NCBI RefSeq assembly: GCF_000275845.1
Contig: NW_006766887.1
Coordinates: forward strand, 739,863 to 780,744
DNA: 40,882 nucleotides
From: Dichomitus squalens LYAD-421 SS1
Taxonomy: Eukaryota > Basidiomycota > Agaricomycetes > Polyporales > Polyporaceae
Reading direction: 5' to 3'
Made by a program: the position numbers and the translations under genes. Each line of letters starts with the position of its first letter. Position 1 is the first letter of the stretch. This document shows, piece after piece, positions 21,034 through 34,500 of the stretch. A model generated the notes under the pieces. That model was not told the DNA's origin and searched no databases. It saw nothing but the letters and a program-made list of their open reading frames with translations.

Positions 21034-22525
21034 TTAGGAAGTGTAGGTCGAGCCGATGGGACCGAACTTGATGTTGGAGAAGATGACGGTCGCGTCGGGG
21101 CTCTGCGACTCGACGTCTGAGGGGACACCGGAGGTCGTGGGGCAAGGGCCACGAGCGACACCCGGCTGGGACGGGTCGGCGTCGGTGGGGTAGTCAGAGT
21201 CGAGCCAGAGCATCTGGGCCGCGTAGTCGTCCCAGATGGACATGACCAAGGCCATACCCTGGGCGAAGGCGTCGCCCATGACGGGGAGACCGCCGAGGTT
21301 CTCGAACGAGTTGGTGTCGCCGAACGCCGTCTTCTGCGCGTTGCAGAAGTCGTCGGTGATGGAGTCGTACGCGTCCAAGCCCGCGATGCTCGCCTTCGAG
21401 TTCGCGATGACCTTCCCGTTCTGAACGTAGAGGCGACGGATCTCGGAGAGGGTGCCGGAGGTGGTGTTATCCGAGGTCAGGAACTGGGTGACGACGGTGA
21501 ACTTGGAGGAGGTGTCGACGGTCTTGCCTACACCAAGGAACGTCTGGTCGCCCATGCGGAAGGAGTTGAAGTCGCAGCCGTCCTTGTCGCAAATACCGTC
21601 GTAGCGCTCGTCGCCATCACCGCACTGGGTGCCCGAGCAGCGAGTCTGGCCCTGGACGTTGCAGACGTGGGGAGTCACGGCGGCACCGTTCGAGTTGGCC
21701 TCCCAGACGTCCATCTCGTTACAGCACGTTCCGTATTGACCAGTACCCGCGTTCGGGTCGTTAGCCGAGCCGGTCCAGTTGAGGATGTTGGCCTAGAGTA
21801 AAGATCAGCATCGCGTCAAACAAGTTCTGTGGGCGTTCATCAGCTCACCTCGCCGTTGATAAACTTGATGTCGTGCGGGCACTGGGTATCACAGTAACCC
21901 GTACCGTAGGCAGAACCAGCCTTGTTGTTGGGGAAGCGGGACTTTCCACCGTCGGAGTCCATCTCGACGAAGTAGAGCGCGCCATTGAGACCGCAGGGGA
22001 GCTGGGACATGTCGACGTCGAACGTGAACTCCTGATTCTTGAGGTTGAACATCTCATAGGTAGTGTCGTCTTCCGAGAGAAGGTAGACGCGGGAGCCGAC
22101 ATTCTTCTGGGCCGACTGGGTCACGAATTTGAGACTGAGGGAGTTGCCGTTGGTGGTGATACCGTAGGTGCCTGTGTGAAACATGTTCGGTCAGGAACGT
22201 GAATTCGCAGCTTGCCATATCTTGCAAACTTACCAGCATAGTCTGCACCGTCGAGAGCGCAGTTCTGCGCGCAAGTGACAGGGTCGGGGCACAGTGAAGC
22301 GTCCCAAGTGTTGCCCGTGTAGCAATTAGTGCTGCTGCTGGTCGAATGGAGCCAACGCCAGTTTGAATCGAGCACGACCGATCTCTGCAGGGTCTCGCAG
22401 CTACCACCGGTGGAGCATTGCGAGATGCTCAGCTTGGGATGGGTCTCGGCGGTGAGAGTGCCGACTTGCTGACCGTAGGTGATCGCAAGGAAGGAGAGCG
22501 AAAGCAGAGCGACGGAGGGGAACAT
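21034..22525 (-). CDS. cel7: GH7 cellobiohydrolase (reducing-end), no CBM
   Basis: Three exons: 22525-22234, 22171-21849, 21792-21034; 457 residues. A secreted exoglucanase that processively releases cellobiose from the reducing ends of crystalline cellulose. A signal peptide of about 18 residues precedes [12 protein letters not shown], the usual mature start. The GH7 catalytic motif [14 protein letters not shown] is intact, giving nucleophile Glu231, Asp233 and acid/base Glu236 (precursor numbering). Many paired Cys fit the family's disulfides. The protein ends at [10 protein letters not shown] with no linker or CBM1, a form common in white-rot basidiomycetes; a GTGAGT directly follows the stop codon but was not needed. 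High GC and strong codon bias suggest high expression. Confidence 0.97.
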
Positions 22526-22604
22526 GTCGGTCAGCTAGGCGTTGAGTTGTTGTCGTCGAGAGAGCGACTGCTGAGTCGATGAGGTCGGAGGCCTCGCAGC
22601 ATTG

Positions 22605-22612
22605 CTTTTATA
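22605..22612 (-). promoter_or_regulatory. TATA box of the cellobiohydrolase gene
   Basis: On the minus strand the sequence reads TATAAAAG, about 80 nt upstream of the ATG at 22525, a normal distance for an inducible fungal gene with a short 5' UTR. None of the housekeeping genes in the window shows such a clear TATA element. Confidence 0.75.
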
Positions 22613-23772
22613 CTTTCATCGACGGAAAAAATCCGGCAGCCAAAGGAAGTCAACGCTGCATCAAGAAGTGGGTCACGAAGCTGCCGCATAGCGTCGTTGC
22701 GGAGACGCAGCTGTCAGAGCCACTACCATCTTGAGTACAACGAAGTGGGAGACCGAGGTGAATCCGAGACCATAATGTGAGCCTGCACAACGAAGCGCAT
22801 TCTGAACAGAGGCATCCTAGACTGATGATTGTATACGTACCGAAGAGAGGCCGTCCGCTGCTGCGCACATGAGACAAGGATAACCGTAGCTCGGCAGGCA
22901 GGCTCTGCGAAGCCAGACTGTCCAGCTGAAGACGCACAGACGAATTGAAGAACGAGTGATATAATTAGTTCGGACACGGCCGACGAGTACCCGCGGTAGG
23001 TAAGGCCAACCCTAGAATGTGTCATGGGCATGATCAATATCATTCAGGATCGCAATTCGCCCGACCCCAGATTCATACCTTCTCATGGGTACTCCGCGTG
23101 GTGTTGTGCAGTTAAGGCCTTTTGACCTTCATCAACGTCACACAGCACGGTTAAAGTTCGGTTCCTGGACAGAGATGAGCATGGTGCCGATTTGTCGGCT
23201 CTACCCACTCCACCTACGTGCGCACACGACTTGAAAACGACAATCATGTATCGAGGTTCTCGTAACTTCTTCACCGCGACGTCGCGACAGAAAACTCTTA
23301 TCATGGCATTGAGCGGGTCAAACTAGTAGAAGAGAGAGCATTCGAGATGAGTGCAGAAGAACCTCCATGTTCGGAACCTAGCAATATACACACTTTGAAT
23401 TGATTGGATGTACCCCATAACGGTATGGGGAGGTTGATCCTCTTCGAATGCTGCCTAATCTTGCCGCACCTTCCTGTGCATCCAATAGACGTTCTTTTCG
23501 GGGGCAATACGCCATAGAACTCCAAATATGGCTGCCTATTCAGTCTATTCTGGGTTCTAATAGACCTGCAGACACGGACCGTCCAACCGTCGGCCACATC
23601 ACAACAGGGTAAGTTCTCAGGAAAAACTCTGGAGATGTGAGGCGGTGCGAAGCAGCAGCAGGGGTCGCTCACCATCGCTGCACATGCGGCATGATCCTGT
23701 GGGCGATCTTCGTTGCTGTAGCGGGGAACTGGTACCAGCTGGTACCCCGGCGACCCACTCCCGACTCTTGTA
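22613..23772. other. Upstream region of the cellobiohydrolase gene
   Basis: About 1.2 kb that should hold the inducible promoter of the cellulase gene. No coding region is convincing; frames of up to 124 residues on the minus strand have no family features. I could not assign specific regulator sites with confidence. Confidence 0.4.
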
Positions 23773-23774
23773 TA

Positions 23775-24227
23775 CAGTCGACACCCTCTTAACCCATAGC
23801 CCTCGGGACAGGCCCAAATATATGGGTTTTGAGGGGTTATGGGCTACCAGAACTTTAGCGCCTCATAAGCGCCCTGATAAGTCCCAGTTAGCGAGGGCTG
23901 AACAGGCGTCTACTGACCCTTTGAGGGAGCGCTATGGGATTTCGAACACACTAACCTACTCACAACATGGTCGAAGCGTGGATGGACACTGGGAGGACAC
24001 TGGGAAGAATGTGTCAAGTATTTTGTGGGTTATTGATGAGCAAAATCTCAGTGTGACCACTATTACCGTATGGGTTTTGAGCCCTAGAAGGCTATGGGTT
24101 ATGGGGTATTGGGGACCTATGGGTTATGGGGTCGAATTCCCCCTATCCCGACTTGGGAAAGCCAAAATCCTATGGGTTTTCGGAGTTTATGGGTTACCAG
24201 GGGTATGGGTTAGGAGGGTGTCGACTG
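23775..24227. mobile_element. 453-bp MITE, TA target duplication (element D)
   Basis: Both ends start CAGTCGACACCCTC (left 23775, right read in reverse from 24227) and continue as an inverted repeat with one mismatch into YTAACCCATA. TA flanks both ends (23773-23774, 24228-24229). The interior is full of the heptamer ATGGGTT and variants, in direct orientation, as expected for subterminal binding sites. No transposase is encoded; the 244-residue open frame across it is repeat-derived. CAGT termini and a TA duplication suggest the same Tc1/mariner-pogo group as element A, though the sequences are unrelated. Confidence 0.88.
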
Positions 24228-24229
24228 TA

Positions 24230-24906
24230 CTGCTCATCGATTCGGTGACAGAATCCCCAGGTAGCGGATCAATGGACAAAGCCCACTACCTCGGAGGGGC
24301 GGGCGTAATCTTGCATCGCACAGTACATCGAATGCACAAGACAAGGCCGCCTTCATCATCGAATCCGAGAATAGAATGAATGGGGACAAAATTGGATGAA
24401 GGCTGCACAAGGATGTGCAGGCTGGCGACTCGGTCCGATACTCGGTGTACAGCGTGCCACTGTCTAGAAGGCATCTCGTAATAATGTCCAGGGAGACAAA
24501 GGGTTGTAATTATCTTCGAGTCATTCGCATCTACCGTCTCTGCATGCGATCAGGCAGCCGCATCTTCATGGCTAAGTCCTGAGCATTCATATGGATACAT
24601 TATGGAAACCCACTCACGTATCGCTCGTCACGGGGATGTCGATGATGAAGTAGTGTCAGTCAGGATCGTTGCAAGCTATTCGTGCGTGAACGGGTGTGTC
24701 ACATTGTCTGCGCGGACGGTGGACTCGTGGCAGGGGGATAGACGCCGCTGCCCATGCCCGAACGCGGGAGAGTGGACGCCGGATGGCCTACATAGAATTC
24801 AGCGTCTAGCCTACCTCGTCCCTTCCTCCATCTCACATTGTCCATTGCTCGACCGCTTCGACCTGCAGCATACTAGGTAGCACTCATTTGGAGGAAGTGT
24901 CTTACC
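24230..24906. other. Intergenic region upstream of PRP40
   Basis: About 680 bp between element D and the short first exon of PRP40. No gene or repeat was recognised; the region should contain the PRP40 promoter. Confidence 0.4.
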
Positions 24907-27900
24907 ATGAACGTCTGGGTACGACTACGGACTTCTGTTACTTAGGCAGTTCGCTCATCGCGTGTTCAGACTGAGCACCGCAATCCGGAGGGTCGCACAT
25001 ATTGGTTCAACACCAATACGAGGGAGAGCGTATGGGAGAAACCAGACGGTGAGCGACCGTCGCATGTTGTCAGTTGTGGATCTAACTGTTTTCCAATAGA
25101 TCTGAAGACTCCTTTCGAGGTATGCATATATTGGGCAAATCGGGAGGGAGTGTCTCACACAAAAGTTATTTTGCACTTGCAGAAAGCCCTCAATCAGACG
25201 AAGTGGAAAGAATACTTCTCGGGAGGACGGAAGTACTACTATAATGTACGTCTGAGCTTCTGTCTGCGGGAGTCAACATCTCACTTCTCCTGCTGTGTCC
25301 AGACGGAGACGAAGGAGTCAAAATGGGACATGCCAGATGAGTTGCTCTTACTTCTAGAGAAGGTCGAAAAGGAACGGAAGGCAGCGCCTCAGCCCGCCTT
25401 AGCACTTGTGTATGCACCCGTCTACTTCTCTGCTGCCACTAAGATCTCACTACACGTGTCTAGTCCAACCGGCGCACCCGGTGGCTTTGCCGCAGCAGGC
25501 GGCGCTGCTCCGACACAAGGTGCTCCCAACGCTCTCGCTGGGACTGACCCATCCTCATTCCCACCCGGTTCCCAGCCGCAACTCAACGGTCAGAATGGTG
25601 CCATAGGCCACCATACTGGCGTTCTTCCTTACGCCCCGTCGAGCGTACTCCCTCCACGCCCTAATCTGCCTGATGACCCGGTCATTCCTCACAACGGCTT
25701 TGCAACTGTGGAAGAAGGCGAGAAGGCGTTTGTTCACCTGTTGAGGAAGGCGGGCGTAGATGCGAACTGGACGTGGGATCAGACTATGAGGGCTATCATC
25801 ACTGATCCCCTCTATAAGGCGCTGAACACGCTGGCGGAAAAGAAGGCGGCGTGGCAGAAGGTACGTCTTGCAGTTGCATAGTCTCCGTCCATTGCACTCA
25901 ATTTGTGCACTTTAGTACGTGGATGGACTTCGGGCTAAGGAGCAGGAAGAGCGGGAGGCCCGTCTTTTAAAGCTCCGTCCATCCATCCGCAACATGCTGA
26001 AAGGAAATCCTAATGTGTTCCACTACACGACCTTCGCCACTGCTGACAAGCTGTTCGCTCAGCATCCAATCTGGCAGCAGGCAAAGGTTGAGGCAGAACG
26101 AAGACTCATCTTCGAAGAGTACGTTGCTGAGCTCAAGCAGCGCGAGGTGGTGCGTAATCAGTTTGATCGCGCTGCATGCAGCTCGAGTTCATCGAGTTTA
26201 TCCTTTCGCAGCAAGAAAGCCGTGCTGCCCGTGCGCGAAGTATCTCCAAGATCGTAGCGTTGTTCAAGCGTCTTGACGTGGACGTCCTCACGAAGTGGCG
26301 GCAAGCACATCACATGGTGGTCGACTCTGACGAGTGGAAGGATGACCCTGAGCTGCAGCAGCTGCCCACCCTGGATATCCTCCTCGCCTTCGAAGACTAC
26401 AGTCGAGTTCGTGAGCGTGAGTTTGAGGAGCAGATGCGGCGTCGCCAAGTTGAGAAAACGCGCCGAGAGCGCAAGGCCAGGGAGGCGTTTAGGGCGAGTT
26501 GGCTCCAGATCTTCCGTCACGCCAACAAAGGACTCATTTGTACGGTACAGGAATTGCTCAATGGGCTTGAGAAGTCGGGCGAGATCAAGGCACGCACCAA
26601 GTGGAAGCACGTCTACCCCACCTTCGCCAACGACAAGCGGTACCTTGACATGCTCGGTAACCCTGGCTCTAATCCAATTGAGCTGTTTTGGGACATCGTC
26701 GATGCACTCGATCAGAAGTTGGAGGCGAAGATAGCTATCGCGGAGGGCGCCATCAAGCGGTACAACAAGGACCTCGAAGACAAGATGAAGGAAGATGGCG
26801 ACGCTACTGGTGCTGATGGCGCGGCGGCTGAGTCTAAGCCCTTTGAGGTCAGCTCGGAGACGACCGAGGAAGAGTTCCTAGCGATAGTCAAGGCAGATCC
26901 GGATGAGAGCATCAAGACGCTCTCGGACGAGGACTTGAAGGAAATATACCACTCCGTATGTATCATGTGATCGTTCTCCATCTCCACCCGCTGATTGTAT
27001 GACTGGTTTAGCTGCACGATGTCGCGGTAAAGAAGCAGGCAGATGAGAAGCGCCGCGCGGAACGGAAGCAACGGCACCTCCAAGATGATCTTCGATACGC
27101 CCTCAAGAAGGTGCCCGAGCTTCACGACGCCAACCTGTCGTACGATGAGGTAAGCCGCCGGTTTTGCTGGTAGAACGTACATACTGAAGAGTGTCTTTCA
27201 GGCTGTTCCCTATATGCAAGAGCTTCCGGAATACAAAGCGATCGAGGACGACGAAGGGCGGAAGGCGGCGTTCGCGAAGTTCGTCAAGAGGCAGAAGGCA
27301 GGTTGATGCGATGACTTGCATGTAAGTTGTTTGACTCATCTGTATCTCGCACATTCACAGGAACGCTTGCGAGAGCGTGAACGTGAGGCGTCCGAAGACG
27401 GGGCATCCACTACAAGCCGTAGGAGGAAGGAGCCTGCAAGGGAACGCGAAGCTGATCGCGACCGCGAACGGGACAGAGACCATCGTGACCGAGATCGCGA
27501 CAGGGAGCCTGAACGCGACCGGCACCACGACCGCGATAGCAGGAGTGACCGAGGTCGGGACAGAAAGCCTCACGACCACGACAGCAGTCACGCGCGCCAC
27601 TCCGACAGGGACTACGCTCGGGACCGCGACTACTCAAAAGACAAACTATACAAAGACAGAGAACGGGAGCGGGACAGGGATCGGGACCGTGACCGCGACA
27701 GAGACTACTACAGCAAATCTTCTAGACACCGCGACCACGACAGAGACGATCGGCGCCGTAGCGAGCATAGGAGCGGCCGTGAGTGGGATGATGGTTATAG
27801 CGGACGCGACAGTGTGCCCCCGCACAAGGAACGAGAGCGGGAGCGAGGCGACTCCCTCTACCGCGAGCCGGATCCTCGGGATAAGCGTGATCGTGGCACG

Positions 27901-28101
27901 TACGAGGACCGGCCGCTCGATGAACGAGACCAGAAGGTATGCATCTCATTCGTTCTTACGTACTTACTACAGTGCCTTACACATTTATGTTCCATGCAGA
28001 GGCCACGTTACAGCGTGCCCCCAGAAGCTGCCACGGTTGTCACAGCCGAGCCGGTCGAGCCACCTCCGCGTGCTGAGACTCCAGAGGAAGGCGAGATATA
28101 A
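24907..28101 (+). CDS. PRP40: Pre-mRNA-processing factor PRP40 (WW/FF)
   Basis: Twelve exons: 24907-24918, 24970-25048, 25100-25119, 25183-25245, 25303-25409, 25464-25860, 25916-26149, 26212-26955, 27012-27149, 27202-27297, 27361-27936, 28000-28101; 855 residues. PRP40 is a U1 snRNP protein that bridges the 5' splice site to the branch-point protein. Two WW domains: WW1 (Trp4, Trp27, Pro30) and WW2 (Trp45, Trp66, Pro69), each with its YWFN/YYYN core. A Pro/Ala-rich linker follows, then FF domains, e.g. AFVHLLRKAGVDANWTWDQT, FRASWLQIFRHANKGLICTV, DLRYALKKVPELHDANL. The tail of about 200 residues is RD/RE dipeptide-rich. Exon 1 encodes only MNVW. The intron after 27297 fits only with a GC donor (AAG then GCAGGT). 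Intron 5 is 54 nt and open in frame. Confidence 0.95.
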
Positions 28102-28186
28102 TACGCAAGCATGTGTCATCGTGCCGTGGATAGATTAGTATGTCATGTATGCTATGCTGCTATGGGACCCATGAACGCGAGTAATA

Positions 28187-28707
28187 CTATGACGATGGGT
28201 TCTCTACAATGTCAATGGGACCAATGCGCAGACGAGTGTATGTTTGCTTATGCCTGACGGTGCGCTCGTAACCCTTTCTCCTCTTCTTCTTGAAGATAAC
28301 CTCCATCTTGCCCTTGGTATGCTCAACGACCGTCGCTTCCACCTTGACCTGCTCTGGAGGTATGGTAGGGTTGCCACGGATCGTGTACTCGCGTGAGCCG
28401 ATCTCGTGGATGTCGGACAGCTTGAGGACGTCGCCGACTTGTACGTCGTTAAGACGTGGCACGGTCAGAAGGTCACGAGGTGTGAGGAGGTATTTTCTGC
28501 CGGCCAGGCTGGCAATCACGTAGTGAGATGGTTGTGAACGGAGCAGGGAAAGGGCATTGGGCGTCGTGGATGGAGAGCCGGTTTGCGTGTGCAGCGCGCG
28601 TGCAGCGACACCGCGCAGGGTTGCTGCAATATCAACATGAGTCAACATATGAATATAGGGCGCAGGACTACGCTGAAGGAGAACTCACGTCGCAGGAGAG
28701 AAGCCAT
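28187..28707 (-). CDS. MRPL49: Mitochondrial ribosomal protein bL21m
   Basis: Two exons: 28707-28689 and 28623-28187; 151 residues. It is a large-subunit mitoribosome protein that binds 23S-type rRNA, homologous to bacterial L21. The 19-nt first exon joins the second to give a basic presequence, MASLLRPTLRGVAARALHTQ. The L21 fold follows: YVIASLAGRKYLLTPRDLLT, VPRLNDVQVGDVLKLSDIHE, and the C-terminal signature VIFKKKRRKGYERTVRHKQ with YTRLRIGPIDI. The ATG at 28648 that opens the uninterrupted frame lies inside the intron and gives a poorer N-terminus, so I chose the spliced start. Divergent from ATP1, convergent with PRP40. Confidence 0.94.
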
Positions 28708-28885
28708 TGCCGACGAGCGCGACAGCGGCGACCGCGAGGGCAATGGATGGGCTCGGGAGAGCCGGAATCGGGAAATTGGCGCGGCGCTCGAATTGACGTT
28801 ATGTAAGGCAAACTTTGGTGACCCGGGTTGTCCCTACGGCCGAACGACATCTCATCCTCCCACTTTCCTTTCTCCTCCTCGAACG
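28708..28885. promoter_or_regulatory. Divergent promoter bL21m / ATP1
   Basis: 178 bp separate the start codons of two nuclear genes for mitochondrial proteins. Both promoters must share it, which would allow joint control of mitochondrial translation and ATP synthase supply. No TATA box is obvious. Confidence 0.6.
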
Positions 28886-31055
<2,170 letters not shown>

Positions 31056-31558
31056 GCGAGACTAGACGGTAGACCGGCGACAAAATGTTATTAGCACTGC
31101 ATTATCTTACCTACTATCATGTCTCACGTGCAATGGAGACGCGTACTATGCATAGTGGCCTAATCGTAAAATGAGCATGTGTGCTATGCGCATGAATAGT
31201 TGTAGCGAAGTGCGTTGTGTCCGAAGGTGAACAACCCCACACATTGAAGTCTTTTGGTATGGTATGGAATACGCTCACATTTGTTGGGAATCGACGCTCC
31301 TTACTGTAACTTTGAGACGGAATGCCACAGCGTGATCTCGAGACCGCCCGATTGAGCCAGGCTCCCATCTATTGCAATGGGAAATATACAGATGAAGTTG
31401 GCCCATAGGTGTTAGACCAGTGTGGAAAAAACATACAGTTCTGCCCAGAACTTCTAGTGTGATGGTGCACTCGTACAATTGGTAATCGACGTGCTACACC
31501 CGACCCAGGCCTTCTTCGCCACATTGTCAAGCTGTCCCGACACAGAGGGATCCTCTTC
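31056..31558. other. Convergent intergenic region ATP1/DUF2408 gene
   Basis: 503 bp between the stop codons of converging genes, lower in GC than the flanks. It should hold both 3' UTRs. No RNA gene or repeat was seen. Confidence 0.45.
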
Positions 31559-34500
31559 CTATTGCTCATCTTCCTCCTCGGACGGCGGATCATCGAACTC
31601 ATAGTCGTCGCCGTCGATGTAGTCGTCCTCCTCGACCTCCATGGACTCCTTGAGCTATAGGGTGGGATATATGAGCTAATGGCCTGGGAGATCGAAGGAG
31701 CTGGTGAATGCCGCATACCATCTCAAGGAGTTCATGGCATTCATTGAGGTGAGCCATCACGATACCTTGACCTTCAGGGATAGAGCCGTCGACGCCAATG
31801 AATTTGCCATCCTTGCGCATGGAGTCTATCTGATGCAAAGCGAGCTGATACTGTCAGAGTCGTCAGTACATCGATGAGTAATATGGAAGCGTAATAGCAC
31901 TCGACAGCAGTACGTACCGGGTAGAGGTCGCGCGGGCTGAACGGGCCGCCATACTTCAGAACCTCATTGAGACACTTTTTCACCGTCGACAGCTTGTTCG
32001 CCTACGAGACAGTGACGTCAGAGAGGGATGACGACTCATCGCAGGAACGGGGACTGACTATGGGCATCAGCTCCTCGGATACTGGCTCGCTCGATGAGAG
32101 TAGCCGGTATATGAGACCGTAACATCGCCGCAGGAGATATAACAGGACCTAACAATCCGAGTCGGGATCCGCTTGCAGGTGTAGTGGCTTGTGACTTACA
32201 TATTGTCCCTCCGGTCGATTGCCGTCGGCGTCGACGAACTTGCCATCTACCCGCATCTTATCGATCTCCTGGAGACTGAGACTGTAGTTCCACAGATCCG
32301 TTTCGCGGAGACTCCACCGGTGCGTTAGGACCTAGCAAACGCCCGTCACCGCCGATCAGTAGAGGCTCGCGGGAAGACAATCGCACATCGAACCATGCCG
32401 GATACGGCTACGTACCAATTGCTCTAGCTCTTTCCGAATCTCGCTTAGTCGGTCATAGATGGGTCGCAGAGACGACGCAACATTCTTTGACTCGTCCTGC
32501 GCACGAATCTCTTGCACAATTTCGAAACATTCCTCCAGAAGAGAAGAACAGATAGCTTGGGAGGCTGGCACAGAGCCTCCAGGACCTAAAAACTTGCCGT
32601 CTACACGTTTCCTAAATATCGCACGCCACGCGAACCCACGTTAGGGGTGAAAGGTTGGAGATGCGGAGCGTCAGGATGTGCATGCTGGTAAGTAAAGAAA
32701 AATGTGTCACTCAACGAGTCGATTTTTCGCAACTCCTCCTGGATGGGCTTCAGCTCTGCCTTAACGCGAAGACCATCCTTGTCCCTGACTCCCTCTGCCG
32801 TCGCGACCCTGGGCGTAGGCGTGCTTTCGCGCGTTGGCGTCCTCGAGTTGGGTTCGCTGACAGACCCCTCGGGCTCGGTGTTAACGGCCTTGCCCTTGTA
32901 ATCAGGCAATTCCGCCTTTGCCTGGGACCATGCAACCTCCCTTGCAGTTTCCTTGGCTGCAAGTGCAACGAGCTGTCTCCGAATGTTGACCAGTCGTTCA
33001 TGGATGGGGATGAGTTCGGGAGAGAGCACGGCTAGCGAGTCCTGCATTTTGCGGAGGAGGTTATCTGGAAACGTGGCGGAGATCAGCATTCAGGACGCGC
33101 ACGACTCGGTCGAAGGATGGAGGACCTGGAAACGTGGGTGTGACCTTCAGGAGATATTACCGCCAGAACAAGGTGAGGAGATCAACTGATGATGGGAGTT
33201 CGGGAGGCGACAGTGAGATCAGAACTCTAATGGATGATAGGACGTACGAGTGACCACGAAGGCGAGACATGCAACATGTGACGGGCAGGCGGAGACGGGG
33301 AGCAAGGAGAAGGGTAGCATACAATCACTTACCGCACTCATTGAGCTGTCGTTCGAGGAGCTTGGTCATAGCGGGAGGATGCTTTCCGCTCTCTACGTCG
33401 GCTTGTAGGATGTTCCTGAAATTCGAGATTGTGAGGATATTGTGCTATGTACTGAATACGTAAACATTATTGGCAGTTGCCTGGCCTGTACAGACTATCA
33501 CTCCACGCATAACGACGCGAAAGCCTCGGCCTGATGACGGGATAGGACGAGAGACAATCAACTCACCGAAGCTCTGCTAGTCGTCGATGGAAGGGGGCAA
33601 GATCGGACTCATTGTAGACCCCTGACTCGTCCATATGGTCGAGGATACCCTGACAGAAAACGATGAGCATTGCCATTCGGTCATAACGAGCTGTCTGCTG
33701 GGCCGGAGCGCAACATGGTGCCAGCATCCGGGGAAAAGTGATGAAAAATGAGAGCTGCATGGTGGGCATGATGGAAATTTTGTCTGCGTCTGTCTGTTCA
33801 CGGATACAGGCCTCTTTATACCCGCCAGAATACGTTGTGCTTCGTCGCAACGCCCCGCATCCGTCACCTGTGAGGGCAAAGATCGGTTGCTCGCCCGTAC
33901 CTCCGAGTTCTGAAGCCACAGAACACAACAGAAGGCCGACCGAGCTCCAAGCGAGACAAGTAAAACGGGCGCGGCATCTTCGCTGTTCGCAGATCGTCAT
34001 TGTATGGTAATCGCTAGCGTTCCGGAATACGCCCGCGTGGGTCGCCAGCTCCCATGAAAAACTCCGAAAGACGTGATTGGCAGGAACAAGTCTGTCCGTA
34101 GGTGGCCTAGGAGGGCCCGTACTCGCAATCAGGGCAGCCTTATCTCTCTCGCTTGCGCATGTCCGGGACCCGGGACGAGAGAAGACATCCAGGAGTGAGG
34201 AGGCTTTCATATGAAAGAACGTTGCCGCTGGCCGAGCTGGTTGCAAGACAACTCAACAAAGCGCTCCCTTTCTATTCTCGACGGGAGATCGTCGCAACTA
34301 TGTACCATTCAGGAGATGCTTCGAGACAACATCTTTTCAGCCACCCGGATAAGCAATAGACGTAACATTTCCACTTGTTGTGGTAGAGATGGCTTCATGG
34401 AGTCAAGCTGAACTTCTTGTTTCGCCACAGGCAACTAGTCCCATAGGCGAGAGAACAATGCAGTCTCCGTCAACAAGCAGATGTCATGACAAAGACTGAA

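Noticed and set aside
23645..24379. A 244-residue open frame across element D
   Set aside because: It translates the ATGGGTT repeats and terminal repeats of a MITE and shows no transposase motif.
27377..28138. A 253-residue open frame in a second frame of PRP40
   Set aside because: It is a shadow of the RD/RE repeat region; its Thr/Ala/Ile-rich product has no family features and it ignores the intron before the last exon.
33563..34246. A 227-residue minus-strand open frame as a separate gene
   Set aside because: It lies mostly in the long intron and merges into exon 4 of the DUF2408 gene; composition is unlike coding sequence here. Kept only as part of the intron finding.
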